From the NCBI RefSeq assembly GCF_042611095.1, contig NZ_JBHFPV010000002.1:950558-1014557 (forward strand): a stretch of DNA of 64,000 bases, read 5' to 3'. How positions within the stretch are numbered: the stretch's first letter is position 1; each line of letters opens with the position of its first letter. Both the position numbers and the translations under genes were made by a program. Source of the DNA: Meishania litoralis. GTDB taxonomy: Bacteria; Bacteroidota; Bacteroidia; Flavobacteriales; Flavobacteriaceae. Below the pieces are notes generated by a model. That model was not told where the DNA came from, made no database searches, and worked only from the letters and a program-made list of their open reading frames with translations. Of this stretch, positions 17,264 through 25,111 are shown piece by piece.

Positions 17264-18406
17264 ATGAAAAATAAGGTAATACGAACCATAGTACTCTTTG
17301 TTTCCATATGGACTTTTGGTCAGCAGACGGCACCTCAAAAGATTGCGGAATTATTTACGACAGAATTGCAAAAGGAACCTATCAAAAGTGCTTTTCTGCA
17401 CGTCCATTCCAAATCGAAAGGAATTGATGTTCGGTTGGCGGAAAGTAAGGTGGAAACGGAACATGGCATAACTATTAAAAACCCATTTTACACGGCCAGT
17501 ATTACCAAAATGCTCACGGCTACCGCCGTAGGCATGTTAAAGGACCAAAAGAAGCTGAGTTTTGAAGATAAGATTGCACAATATCTGCCAAAATCACTAA
17601 TTGAAAAGCTGCACGTATTGGATGGAAAGGACTACTCAAAAGACATTACCATCGCCCATCTTTTACAGCATACATCGGGGCTACCAGATTATTTTACGGA
17701 CAAAACCGAAGATGGTAGTCCCAATATCATCAATCAGCTGTTGATGGATACGGATAAGTCGTGGTCACCCGAGGAAATGATTCGGTTTAGCAAAGAAAAA
17801 ATGAAACCTCATTTTGTACCCGGTGATGGCTATCAGTATACGGATACGGAATATGTGCTGTTGGCACTGCTGGTCGAAAAGGTAAGCGGCCTTTCCTTGG
17901 ATGCGTTTTTTAAACAGCATATTTTTCAGCCTTTAGGGATGCAGTCTTCCTATATCAATTTAAAATCATCATCGCTGAAGAATGAACGGCCCATGGCCCA
18001 ATTTTATGCTGACGATATGGAACTATCAACGCTAAAAAGTTTAAGTGCCGATTGGGGTGGAGGAGGTTTGGTGTCCACAACCCAAGACCTGATTACCTTT
18101 CTTGAAGCTTACAACACCAATAAATTGGTAAAAAAGAATACACGCCACGCGATGCAACAATGGGTCGATGAAACGGTAGGCATGGAATACGGTTATGGGA
18201 TACGAAAGGTATCTTTTACAACCCTTTTTGATAATGACACAAACTTGGAAGTAATCGGGCATACAGGTAGTACTGCATCCTTTTTGTGGTACTGTCCGCA
18301 ATTGGACACCTACGTATCAGGCACTTTAAATCAATTGGAAGCTTCAAAAAGCACCCTCAAATTAGTGTATAACCTACTTCAACTTATAGAAAATGAGTAT
18401 TTCTAG
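17264..18406 (+). CDS. Serine hydrolase, beta-lactamase/PBP-like fold, exported
   Basis: Second class C-type serine hydrolase of the island, 380 residues, with a signal peptide ending near FGQQ. The catalytic Ser-x-x-Lys is SITK at residues 79-82. The second motif is YTD in YQYTDTEY, with Asp where Asn is more usual. The third motif is HTGST, where the other enzyme has HGG. It is only distantly similar to the gene at 11083, so this is not a recent duplication. The substrate is unknown. It follows the outer-membrane-like gene by 46 bases, and its 3' end overlaps a short exported ORF. Confidence 0.88.
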   Translation: MKNKVIRTIVLFVSIWTFGQQTAPQKIAELFTTELQKEPIKSAFLHVHSKSKGIDVRLAESKVETEHGITIKNPFYTASITKMLTATAVGMLKDQKKLSFEDKIAQYLPKSLIEKLHVLDGKDYSKDITIAHLLQHTSGLPDYFTDKTEDGSPNIINQLLMDTDKSWSPEEMIRFSKEKMKPHFVPGDGYQYTDTEYVLLALLVEKVSGLSLDAFFKQHIFQPLGMQSSYINLKSSSLKNERPMAQFYADDMELSTLKSLSADWGGGGLVSTTQDLITFLEAYNTNKLVKKNTRHAMQQWVDETVGMEYGYGIRKVSFTTLFDNDTNLEVIGHTGSTASFLWYCPQLDTYVSGTLNQLEASKSTLKLVYNLLQLIENEYF

Positions 18407-18557
18407 GTATTCATTTCGGAAAGGAATTGTTTATGCCGTTATTTTGATGATTCCCATAGCGCCTTCGGTATTTGCACAGTCAGTTCATAAAACGGATTGG
18501 AAAGAAGACCTTAAAATCTACAAGGAATTTTTGGTAAGAAAAAAATCAAAAGAGTAA
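18393..18557 (+). CDS. Short exported ORF, probably a truncated gene
   Basis: This 54-residue reading frame starts at an ATG that overlaps the upstream stop by 14 bases, so translational coupling is likely. It has a signal peptide (VYAVILMIPIAPSVFAQ) and a short tail containing TDWKEDLKIYKEFLV. In my recollection this resembles the first residues of exported S41-type peptidase-like proteins of Bacteroidota, where a 'W..DL' segment follows the signal peptide. The frame ends 113 bases before the right yebC-tail repeat. It may be the 5' remnant of a gene lost when the island end was cut, or a genuine small protein. Confidence 0.5.
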   Translation: MSISRYSFRKGIVYAVILMIPIAPSVFAQSVHKTDWKEDLKIYKEFLVRKKSKE

Positions 18558-18670
18558 GAAATATTTAATTTTATAATAGGCTTACTTATAAATTACCGAA
18601 CAAATGTCGAACAAGCATTATTGTATATTTTTTTAATTATTTGATTATGAGTATTTTAAATAAAAACTAA

Positions 18671-18708
18671 TGATATACAGAACGTATATCATACCATGCA
18701 GGAATAAG
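18671..18708 (+). repeat. Putative attachment repeat, copy B (yebC tail)
   Basis: Matches 8897-8934 at 37 of 38 positions, in the same orientation. No further yebC sequence lies upstream of it, so it is an isolated tail and not a gene. It marks the right edge of island 1 and the left edge of the next segment. Confidence 0.78.
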
Positions 18709-18786
18709 AATAATTTAGTCAATAGTTAAAAGCCCATTGGCTTATCATTTTTTGAAAGTGCCGTTAAATAGCCTGCAGCAACTTGA

Positions 18787-18794
18787 TATTTTTG
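18787..18794 (+). promoter_or_regulatory. -7 promoter box of the methyltransferase gene
   Basis: TATTTTTG fits TAnnTTTG and ends 18 bases before the ATG at 18813. No well-spaced TTG is visible upstream. Confidence 0.45.
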
Positions 18795-18812
18795 AACTTA
18801 GTAATCAAATAA

Positions 18813-19469
18813 ATGACCTCCGTAAAAGAACATTGTTGTGGCGCAGATTTGTTTTTTGACAGGAAAACGGCAGAAAAACAATATCGGCACTATCTAAAAA
18901 ATGGTCCATCAAGGGTAACGGCAAAAATCATCCAACAATTAACTAGGCAGACTATTGAAGGTAAATCATTGCTTGATGTGGGCGGCGGTATCGGTGCTCT
19001 GCAATGGTGGTTCCTTCAACGGGGCGGGTCAAAAACTATATCTATCGACGCCTCATCAGGTTATCTGCGGCAAGCGGAGGAACATGCTGCTAAAAATGGA
19101 TGGGAGACAAAAACTCATTTCATTCTTGGTGATTATACCGAAGTATATTCTCAAGTCGACCGACCTGATTATATTACACTAGACAAAGTAGTCTGCTGCT
19201 ATCCTGAATTTAAGGAAATACTTGAAATAAGCTGTCAACAAGCAAGAACATATGTTGCGCTGAGTTACCCCATTGATGGTATGATTTCTAGAATCATATC
19301 TTGGTTCGGCACTCTATTCATAAGATTTAAAAACAATTCTTTTCGACCCTATGTGCACTCTGTAAATCAAATCAGACAAGTGTTCGAGCAACAGGGATAT
19401 AAAAGAGTTTCGCATGCACTGGCCTTCCCTTGGCACATTGAAATCTATCGTCGAGTAGAGGATATCTAA
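18813..19469 (+). CDS. Class I SAM-dependent methyltransferase
   Basis: This 218-residue cytoplasmic methyltransferase has the SAM-binding glycine motif LLDVGGGIGAL at about residue 53, the acidic SAM contact in SIDASSGYL, and FILGDYTEV and YITLDKVVCCYPEF as later motifs. The N-terminal CCGADLFFDRKTAEKQYR is reminiscent of BchM-like proteins (magnesium-protoporphyrin O-methyltransferase family), which are often annotated by homology where no chlorophyll is made. The true substrate is unknown. It is the only gene between yebC-tail copy B and the decayed copy C, so it may have come as a separate small insertion. Confidence 0.87.
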   Translation: MTSVKEHCCGADLFFDRKTAEKQYRHYLKNGPSRVTAKIIQQLTRQTIEGKSLLDVGGGIGALQWWFLQRGGSKTISIDASSGYLRQAEEHAAKNGWETKTHFILGDYTEVYSQVDRPDYITLDKVVCCYPEFKEILEISCQQARTYVALSYPIDGMISRIISWFGTLFIRFKNNSFRPYVHSVNQIRQVFEQQGYKRVSHALAFPWHIEIYRRVEDI

Positions 19470-19589
19470 GGACCATTAAACTGTTGAATAGCAGGCTTTG
19501 GTCTACATCGAAGTAAATTCAGGCGAATGACATTGCCTATCATGACCTATTTATGTACGAACAATAGTTGAAGCCATAAGGAAGTAGTG

Positions 19590-19795
19590 GTATTGCCGAT
19601 TTATGGGCCTTTCGAAAGTTTCGGGGCCATTCTAAAGGAATGGGAGCACCAGGGCATTGAAATCCTTTCCTCGGGATTTTGAGCGTATTCCACAAGTGAC
19701 CAATCAATTGACAGACGAAGAAGCCGCCGTTGTCGACAACTACTCGAATAATTAAAGAGGGCGATGATGGGCAGAACGTATACCATACGACGTAG
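19590..19795 (+). pseudogene. Decayed yebC 3' fragment, copy C
   Basis: About 205 bases align with the yebC 3' region 8720-8930, at roughly 85% identity by eye in the best part (19611-19735 against 8741-8864). An extra T after CTCGGGATTT breaks the frame, further small deletions follow, and the stop region is altered. No upstream part of yebC is present. It is a relic and not expressed as a protein. It keeps the orientation of yebC. Confidence 0.82.
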
Positions 19796-19820
19796 AAATG
19801 ATATCGCCTGAAACCATAAA

Positions 19821-19849
19821 AAAAGCCACCTTGCACAAGGTGGCTTTTT
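19821..19849. terminator. Bidirectional intrinsic terminator
   Basis: GCCACCTT and AAGGTGGC form an 8-bp stem with a 4-base loop, flanked by AAAA and TTTTT. It lies directly downstream of the minus-strand surface protein gene ending at 19865. Confidence 0.85.
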
Positions 19850-19864
19850 GTCTTTTTATCAGCC

Positions 19865-22800
19865 TTATGGTTTGTTAATTACTTTTAAAATCTGATTGCC
19901 ATTTCCAGTAGAAACATATATATAATACATTCCCGCCGGTAGTTTATCAGTTGTTAGGTTAATCTCATTTACGCCCTTCTTTAGATCGTATTTACCAAAA
20001 GTTCGAACTCTTTGACCAATTCCATCATAAATGGACAATTCTCCCGTCACATCGTTTGGTGATTTCACCACCAGCGTTATGTCATTTTTAAATGGAATTG
20101 GGTATCCGGACAATTCCAAGGCAGGTGTACGATACTTTTGAACATCATCCATTGGGCAAACCTCAGCGTGTAATATTACATGAAAACTATCCATATCGCC
20201 TGCATTCAGATTTTGCCATGTGTAGGTAATGAAATCACCACTGACCGTATCTGAATAAGGGTAATCCCCGGGCGCCACGGTTAAGTTACCATTGTTCTGT
20301 TTTACAGGTATGGAGTTACTGCCTACATACAATTGGGCCTCGGTCATCTTATAATCGTTTAGGGTTGATACCGTAACGTTGACAGACCCGTTGGAAAATG
20401 TTACTTCAACGGTTCCTACCAGGGCTCCTTTGCCAATATCGCATTGCCCGGCAGCAGCATAAAGATCCATCTGATATATACCATCTATAGAAGGAATCTC
20501 ATTGGTCCATCCCCAGCGATTCCCACTTATATTGGGAATGTCTAAGAAGCAAGTCCTTACATTTTCATCCGAAGATCTCGCAAAAGCCGTTTCGCATTTG
20601 TCAATTGATCCAGGGTTGCAATTTAGATCTTCATCAATTTCTCCATCACCATCGTTATCTACACCATCGCAAACCTCAATATCGCATCCATCTGGGATAC
20701 CATCACCATCAGCATCCAGGGTATCATCAGATCCAGGACAAACGTCAATACAGTCAGGCACCCCATCCTGATCGGTATCCATGCTATCGTCACAATCGTC
20801 AGTACAGTCAGGTGTTCCGTCGCCATCGCTGTCAATACTGTCATCACACTGGTCGGAACAATCAGGAGTGCCGTCCCCGTCAGTGTCAATCCTATCGTCA
20901 CAATCGTCAGTACAATCGGGTGTTCCATCGCCATCGCTGTCAATACTGTCATCACACTGGTCGGAACAATCAGGAGTGCCGTCTCCGTCAGTGTCAATCG
21001 TATCGTCACAATCGTCAGTACAGTCAGGTGTTCCGTCGCCATCGCTGTCAATACTGTCATCACACTGGTCGGAACAATCAGGAGTGCCGTCCCCGTCAGT
21101 GTCAATCGTATCGTCACAATCATCAGTACAGTCGGGTGTTCCATCGCCATCGCTGTCAATACTGTCATCACACTGGTCGGAACAATCAGGAGTGCCGTCC
21201 CCGTCAGTGTCAATCGTATCGTCACAATTATCATAGCAATCGGCCGTGCCATCGCCATCTTGGTCGAAACCTTCGTCTATGTCGCCATCACCATCATTAT
21301 CAATACCATCGCAGACTTCTCCATTGGGTTCTGTGATTGTAATGCTGCACCGGGAGGTTAATCCTATGGCGTCAGTGATGGTTACATAGTGAGTGCCCGC
21401 CTTTAACTTTGTGTTCAACTGCTCTGTTGTACCATCTTCCCATTGATAGGTATATGGTCGGTAACCCCCATTTCCTTGCACTTTGGCGGAACCGTCATTT
21501 CCTCCTCGAACGGTTACATTGCCATAAAGGTTGATCCAGCAATACAATTCTTTAGCTATATCTATTTGACCGACAGCCTCACATCCATTTATATCAGTAA
21601 CGGTAACCGAATGCAAACCATAGGTCAAGGTAGTCGCTGTTTGGGTAATCTCCCCATTGTCCCACAAAAAGGTAAATGGACCCGATCCACCTTCTAGATT
21701 TACGGTAGCCACCCCGTCTTCCGTTAGATGGTTCGTTGCAAGCTCTTCCTGTTCAACACTGCAAATGAAATCATTGCAGCTACCCTCACCAGGTTCAGAT
21801 ATGGTCACGCTACACTGCGATGTGGCCCCCGTGGCATCTGTAATGGTCACATAATGGGTACCCGCAGACAGTGATTTGTTCACTTCCTCGGTTGAGCCGT
21901 CTTGCCACTTAAAGCTATATGGCCGATAACCCCCGTTACCTTTTACACTTGCAACGCCATCGCTACCTCCGCGGATGCTCACGTTCTGTATCAAGTTTGT
22001 CCAACAGTATAGTTCCTTGGCAATATCTATTTGACAAGTGGTCTCACACCCGTTGGAATCCGTTACGGTCACCGTATGCATTCCATAGGTCAAGGTGGTG
22101 GCTGTTTGGGTGTTCTCACCGTTGTCCCAAAGGTAAGTGTACTCTGCCGCGCCCCCTTTTGGGTACACCGTTGCAACACCGTCTAGCGTCAAATGGTTCG
22201 TTGCGAGCCTATCTTGCTCTATGCTACAGGTCAACGGCTCGTTGTTGGTTACGATGAAAGCCTCCGAAGTGGCCTCACATCCCAATTCGTTTGAAACCGT
22301 TACGGAATAGCTTCCCTCCAAGGCCGTAATGGTCCGGGTAGTCTGGCCGCCCGGTGACCATAGATAACTTGCAAAGCCGGCCCCGGCATCCAAGGTAACC
22401 CCGTTCCCGTCATGGCAATAGCTATCGTTTCCGGTGATCTCCACCATAGGGGCCGGGTTCACCGTTAAGGTGGCCGCTTCACTGGTCACCGAACAATCGT
22501 CCGTGGGGTCATTCGACGTACCGTTGTCCGAAGTTATTATTACACGGTATAGCCATCCATCTGCATTGACGAATGCACCCTGTGGCGCATTGATAATACT
22601 TTCAGTCTGATTATCAAGATTAGTCCAAAATTGGCCTCCACTAGTCGATGATTCCCAACGATATGTAAGTGTTCCGTTTCCAGTGGCCCCAACGCTAAAA
22701 CTATAGGGCTCAAATTCGCAGACCTCTACATCCTGGGGCTGGGTGTCAATTGAAACTTCACATGGAATAATCACATCTATTGTGGCCGCATCGCCATCAT

Positions 22801-24550
22801 CCTCATCCCCCGGGTCATCAATAACATTACCATCCCCATTGGTATCCACACCATTGCCCGGGGTAGAGTCCACATCGGTTTCGTTCTGCGCGGTTACTTC
22901 CGCAAGGTTCAAATAATCCCCCGATGCATTTACGGTGGCCGACACCGTCAAGGTTTCGCTTTGGACGGCCACTAGGCTGCCCAAAGTCCATTGTCCAGTA
23001 CCACTGTTATACGTTCCTTGGCTAGTTGTGAAGCCCGTATAGGTATACCCACTGGGCAATTGGTCCGTAACCACTACCCCGGTTGCCGTACTCGGGCCCT
23101 GGTTGGTCACCACCACCGTAAATGTGACAGGGTCGCCAACATTGGGCGTGGCGTTATCAACGCTCATTTCAAGTTCTAGGTCCACCTCATTGGTATCGAA
23201 GTTCCAGAAATTGACCGATCTATTGCTAACGGTATTGTCGACCGTGAATTGGGTACATGGGCGACTCATCCCTTCCGGATCCGTATCACCTCCACCTAAT
23301 ATGTTGGTCCAGCCAGGCTGTGGGGTTTCACATATGGTGTAGGTCCCAACGGGAAAGGCACCAAAGGAAACCACGCCATTGGCATCGGTTATACCATCGG
23401 CCAACTCATTGCCACTCTCATCATAGAGCGTGAATTCCCATCCTGGGAGTCTTGGATCGTTCGCAAAGCTTACGCCTCCGATTCCATCATCTTGGAGTTT
23501 GGTCGCGAAAATATCAACAAGGTCTACCTCATAGTTCCAGAAATTGACCGATCTATTGCTAACGGTATTGTCGACCGTGAATTGGGTACATGGGCGACTC
23601 ATCCCTTCCGGATCCGTATCACCTCCACCTAATATGTTGGTCCAGCCAGGCTGTGGGGTTTCACATATGGTGTAGGTCCCAACGGGAAAGGCACCAAAGG
23701 AAACCACGCCATTGGCATCGGTTATACCATCGGCCAACTCATTGCCACTCTCATCATAGAGCGTGAATTCCCATCCTGGGAGTCTTGGATCGTTCGCAAA
23801 GCTTACGCCTCCGATTCCATCATCTTGGAGTTTGGTCGCGAAAATATCAACAAGGTCTCCTGTTGTAATTGCAAAATTAACATCAACCGTACCTGGATAG
23901 ACATTTTCATTATCGCTCACCCAATTAGCAATATTATGTACGGTTGCCCTAATTTCTTCGGGCGTGCCCGACAAGGGACAACCCGCTATACCACAACTAA
24001 ATTGAAAGTTATCTTGTTCAATTCCTCCTGGGCCTGTCAATCTGATAGCGGTATCGCCTGTTGTCAAAACGTCAGGAAGCGCTGAAGTGGTGTTGCTCGT
24101 TGCGTCACCATCCCAGTTTGCATCATCTGTTACGCCAGATACCACATTAAAATGCAATCCTGCTATAAATGTAGGGCTGGCGATACTGCCCTGTATGGCG
24201 AACAGTTGATCTCCTAATACCGTAAATGAAGCCGCCGGTGGAGACAAATTACTAAAATCCAATACAATAACGTCGCCTGCCGTTCTGGCCACACCAGAAG
24301 TCCAGGTAAATTCACCGTCACCGGCAAAAGAAGAGAATCCAGTAACATCACTCCAACCTCGATCCGTAAAAATAATCTGTGTGGCAGCGTCAACATCTTT
24401 TAACAAAATGAAGGCAAAGCTGTCATCGGTATCTGTTTCCCCGTCGGTATTTATACCCAAAAAGGCAATATCTCCAGCACTTAGGGTTGTCTGGGCAAAA
24501 GCAGTAATAAAAGTGAGCAATAAAGCACACAAGAATGTAATTTTTCTCAT
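19865..24550 (-). CDS. Giant T9SS surface protein with TSP3, SprB-like and DUF11 modules
   Basis: Secreted protein of 1561 residues. Order: signal peptide (to about 20, ending TAFAQ); an N-terminal domain with FLGINTDGETDTDDSFAFILL (about 20-230); two identical SdrD/Cna-B-like units of 111 residues (about 231-450; LPGWEFTLYDESGNELADG); a DUF11 domain (VTFTVVVTNQGPSTATGVVV, in part); an Ig-like region; and SprB-like repeats (LTYGMHTVTVTDSNGCE, GGYRPYSFKWQDGSTEE). Thrombospondin type 3-like calcium-binding repeats follow (about 1103-1260; DTDGDGTPDC). The C-terminal type A T9SS sorting domain (LPAGMYYIYVSTGNG ... QILKVINKP) is about 80 residues. It should be exported by the type IX system and attached to the cell surface, probably for adhesion or gliding; that role is inferred. 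It is last in an operon with the two genes at 24588 and 25112. Confidence 0.9.
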   Translation of the reverse strand: MRKITFLCALLLTFITAFAQTTLSAGDIAFLGINTDGETDTDDSFAFILLKDVDAATQIIFTDRGWSDVTGFSSFAGDGEFTWTSGVARTAGDVIVLDFSNLSPPAASFTVLGDQLFAIQGSIASPTFIAGLHFNVVSGVTDDANWDGDATSNTTSALPDVLTTGDTAIRLTGPGGIEQDNFQFSCGIAGCPLSGTPEEIRATVHNIANWVSDNENVYPGTVDVNFAITTGDLVDIFATKLQDDGIGGVSFANDPRLPGWEFTLYDESGNELADGITDANGVVSFGAFPVGTYTICETPQPGWTNILGGGDTDPEGMSRPCTQFTVDNTVSNRSVNFWNYEVDLVDIFATKLQDDGIGGVSFANDPRLPGWEFTLYDESGNELADGITDANGVVSFGAFPVGTYTICETPQPGWTNILGGGDTDPEGMSRPCTQFTVDNTVSNRSVNFWNFDTNEVDLELEMSVDNATPNVGDPVTFTVVVTNQGPSTATGVVVTDQLPSGYTYTGFTTSQGTYNSGTGQWTLGSLVAVQSETLTVSATVNASGDYLNLAEVTAQNETDVDSTPGNGVDTNGDGNVIDDPGDEDDGDAATIDVIIPCEVSIDTQPQDVEVCEFEPYSFSVGATGNGTLTYRWESSTSGGQFWTNLDNQTESIINAPQGAFVNADGWLYRVIITSDNGTSNDPTDDCSVTSEAATLTVNPAPMVEITGNDSYCHDGNGVTLDAGAGFASYLWSPGGQTTRTITALEGSYSVTVSNELGCEATSEAFIVTNNEPLTCSIEQDRLATNHLTLDGVATVYPKGGAAEYTYLWDNGENTQTATTLTYGMHTVTVTDSNGCETTCQIDIAKELYCWTNLIQNVSIRGGSDGVASVKGNGGYRPYSFKWQDGSTEEVNKSLSAGTHYVTITDATGATSQCSVTISEPGEGSCNDFICSVEQEELATNHLTEDGVATVNLEGGSGPFTFLWDNGEITQTATTLTYGLHSVTVTDINGCEAVGQIDIAKELYCWINLYGNVTVRGGNDGSAKVQGNGGYRPYTYQWEDGTTEQLNTKLKAGTHYVTITDAIGLTSRCSITITEPNGEVCDGIDNDGDGDIDEGFDQDGDGTADCYDNCDDTIDTDGDGTPDCSDQCDDSIDSDGDGTPDCTDDCDDTIDTDGDGTPDCSDQCDDSIDSDGDGTPDCTDDCDDTIDTDGDGTPDCSDQCDDSIDSDGDGTPDCTDDCDDRIDTDGDGTPDCSDQCDDSIDSDGDGTPDCTDDCDDSMDTDQDGVPDCIDVCPGSDDTLDADGDGIPDGCDIEVCDGVDNDGDGEIDEDLNCNPGSIDKCETAFARSSDENVRTCFLDIPNISGNRWGWTNEIPSIDGIYQMDLYAAAGQCDIGKGALVGTVEVTFSNGSVNVTVSTLNDYKMTEAQLYVGSNSIPVKQNNGNLTVAPGDYPYSDTVSGDFITYTWQNLNAGDMDSFHVILHAEVCPMDDVQKYRTPALELSGYPIPFKNDITLVVKSPNDVTGELSIYDGIGQRVRTFGKYDLKKGVNEINLTTDKLPAGMYYIYVSTGNGNQILKVINKP
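20786..21217 (-). repeat. Four tandem 108-base units coding TSP3-like repeats
   Basis: Units start at 20786, 20894, 21002 and 21110 and repeat at exactly 108 bases (36 residues, made of two 18-residue half-units DCDDTIDTDGDGTPDCSD and QCDDSIDSDGDGTPDCTD). Only a few synonymous or single-residue differences (for example R for T in one unit) separate them. The aspartate-rich pattern is typical of calcium binding. Confidence 0.92.
23201..23858 (-). repeat. Perfect tandem duplication of a 333-base module
   Basis: Bases 23201-23525 and 23534-23858 appear identical, with a period of 333 bases. Each encodes one 111-residue SdrD/Cna-B-like unit. The absence of visible synonymous differences points to a very recent duplication, gene conversion or an assembly duplicate. 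Confidence 0.9.
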
Positions 24551-24587
24551 ATCAGGTCTGTCTTAGTTGGTGAATTTCTCGTAGATA

Positions 24588-25100
24588 TTAACTTCTTGAA
24601 GGAAATAATCCAGTCAAAGCGATGATATAAGTCACACATTGGAAAGGTTGTATATTATTTACGGACTGGCTACCCCCTGAATTCAAGGTCTGAAATGTGG
24701 CCATGTCGGAGTCTGAGGTCGTACCAAAACTATCAAGACCTGCCCCGGCAACATAATTACCGGAGGGCACATCGGTATTACCTTCTTCCTTAGCAGGTAA
24801 GGAAACTCCATGACTGTGTGATGGTAGTTGATTTACATTCAACGTGTTGGTCTCCGTACCGCTTTTTTCTCCCAATCTTCTTGGGGTCAAACCAGGTCCA
24901 TTTCCTGCATGCATGGGAACTCTACCACGTAAATCAGGTAATCCAAAGGTTGTTCGACCGTCACCCCCATAGGTAGTTCCTAAAATTGAATATAAAGCAG
25001 AGTTGCTTGCAATGGATAAAAGTTGACCGTCACACAATGCCCATCCGCGTGGGGCAAAGTTTCCGCCGAACATTATAATTTGTCCTATAAATGGTTCCAT
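24588..25100 (-). CDS. Phage tail collar domain protein
   Basis: This 170-residue protein has the tail collar fold seen at the tips of phage short tail fibres and in many stand-alone bacterial proteins (MdpB-like). Typical segments are the N-terminus FIGQIIMFGGNFAPRGWALCDGQLL, of which the WALCDGQLL part is diagnostic, then ILGTTYGGDGRTTFGLPDLRGRVP and LPSHSHGV. It has no signal peptide. It sits 37 bases upstream of the giant T9SS gene and 11 bases downstream of the dioxygenase-like gene, so the three probably form one operon. No other phage genes are nearby, so this is not a prophage. Its role with a surface adhesin is unknown. Confidence 0.9.
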   Translation of the reverse strand: MEPFIGQIIMFGGNFAPRGWALCDGQLLSIASNSALYSILGTTYGGDGRTTFGLPDLRGRVPMHAGNGPGLTPRRLGEKSGTETNTLNVNQLPSHSHGVSLPAKEEGNTDVPSGNYVAGAGLDSFGTTSDSDMATFQTLNSGGSQSVNNIQPFQCVTYIIALTGLFPSRS

Positions 25101-25111
25101 AGTTTAATAAT

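Larger units (their letters stand above)
8935..18708. mobile_element. Putative genomic island 1, bounded by yebC-tail direct repeats
   Basis: About 9.8 kb between repeat copies A (8897-8934) and B (18671-18708), in direct orientation. It contains a TolB-TPR-AraC regulator and ten further plus-strand genes in three units sharing an upstream element. The last is a short ORF that looks truncated just before the right repeat. I see no integrase, transposase or conjugation gene inside. The call rests on the direct repeat at a gene 3' end and on accessory content, so it is an inference. Confidence 0.55.

Noticed and set aside
19540..19836. Minus-strand frame across the yebC relic
   Set aside because: It is the antisense of a decayed yebC fragment; a similar antisense frame exists across the intact gene at 8632-8823.
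20786..21217. Regularly spaced repeats that could suggest a CRISPR array
   Set aside because: Units are continuous coding repeats of 108 bases with no variable spacers and no cas genes.
20605..21336. Long plus-strand frames (also 20659-21258 and 20781-21236) over the surface protein gene
   Set aside because: They are by-products of the 108-base TSP3 repeat read in other frames; their translations are repetitive His/Tyr/Ser/Gln strings without a recognisable fold.
24588..25100. Prophage remnant suggested by the tail collar domain
   Set aside because: No other phage genes are nearby and the gene sits in an operon with surface protein genes; single collar proteins are common in bacteria.
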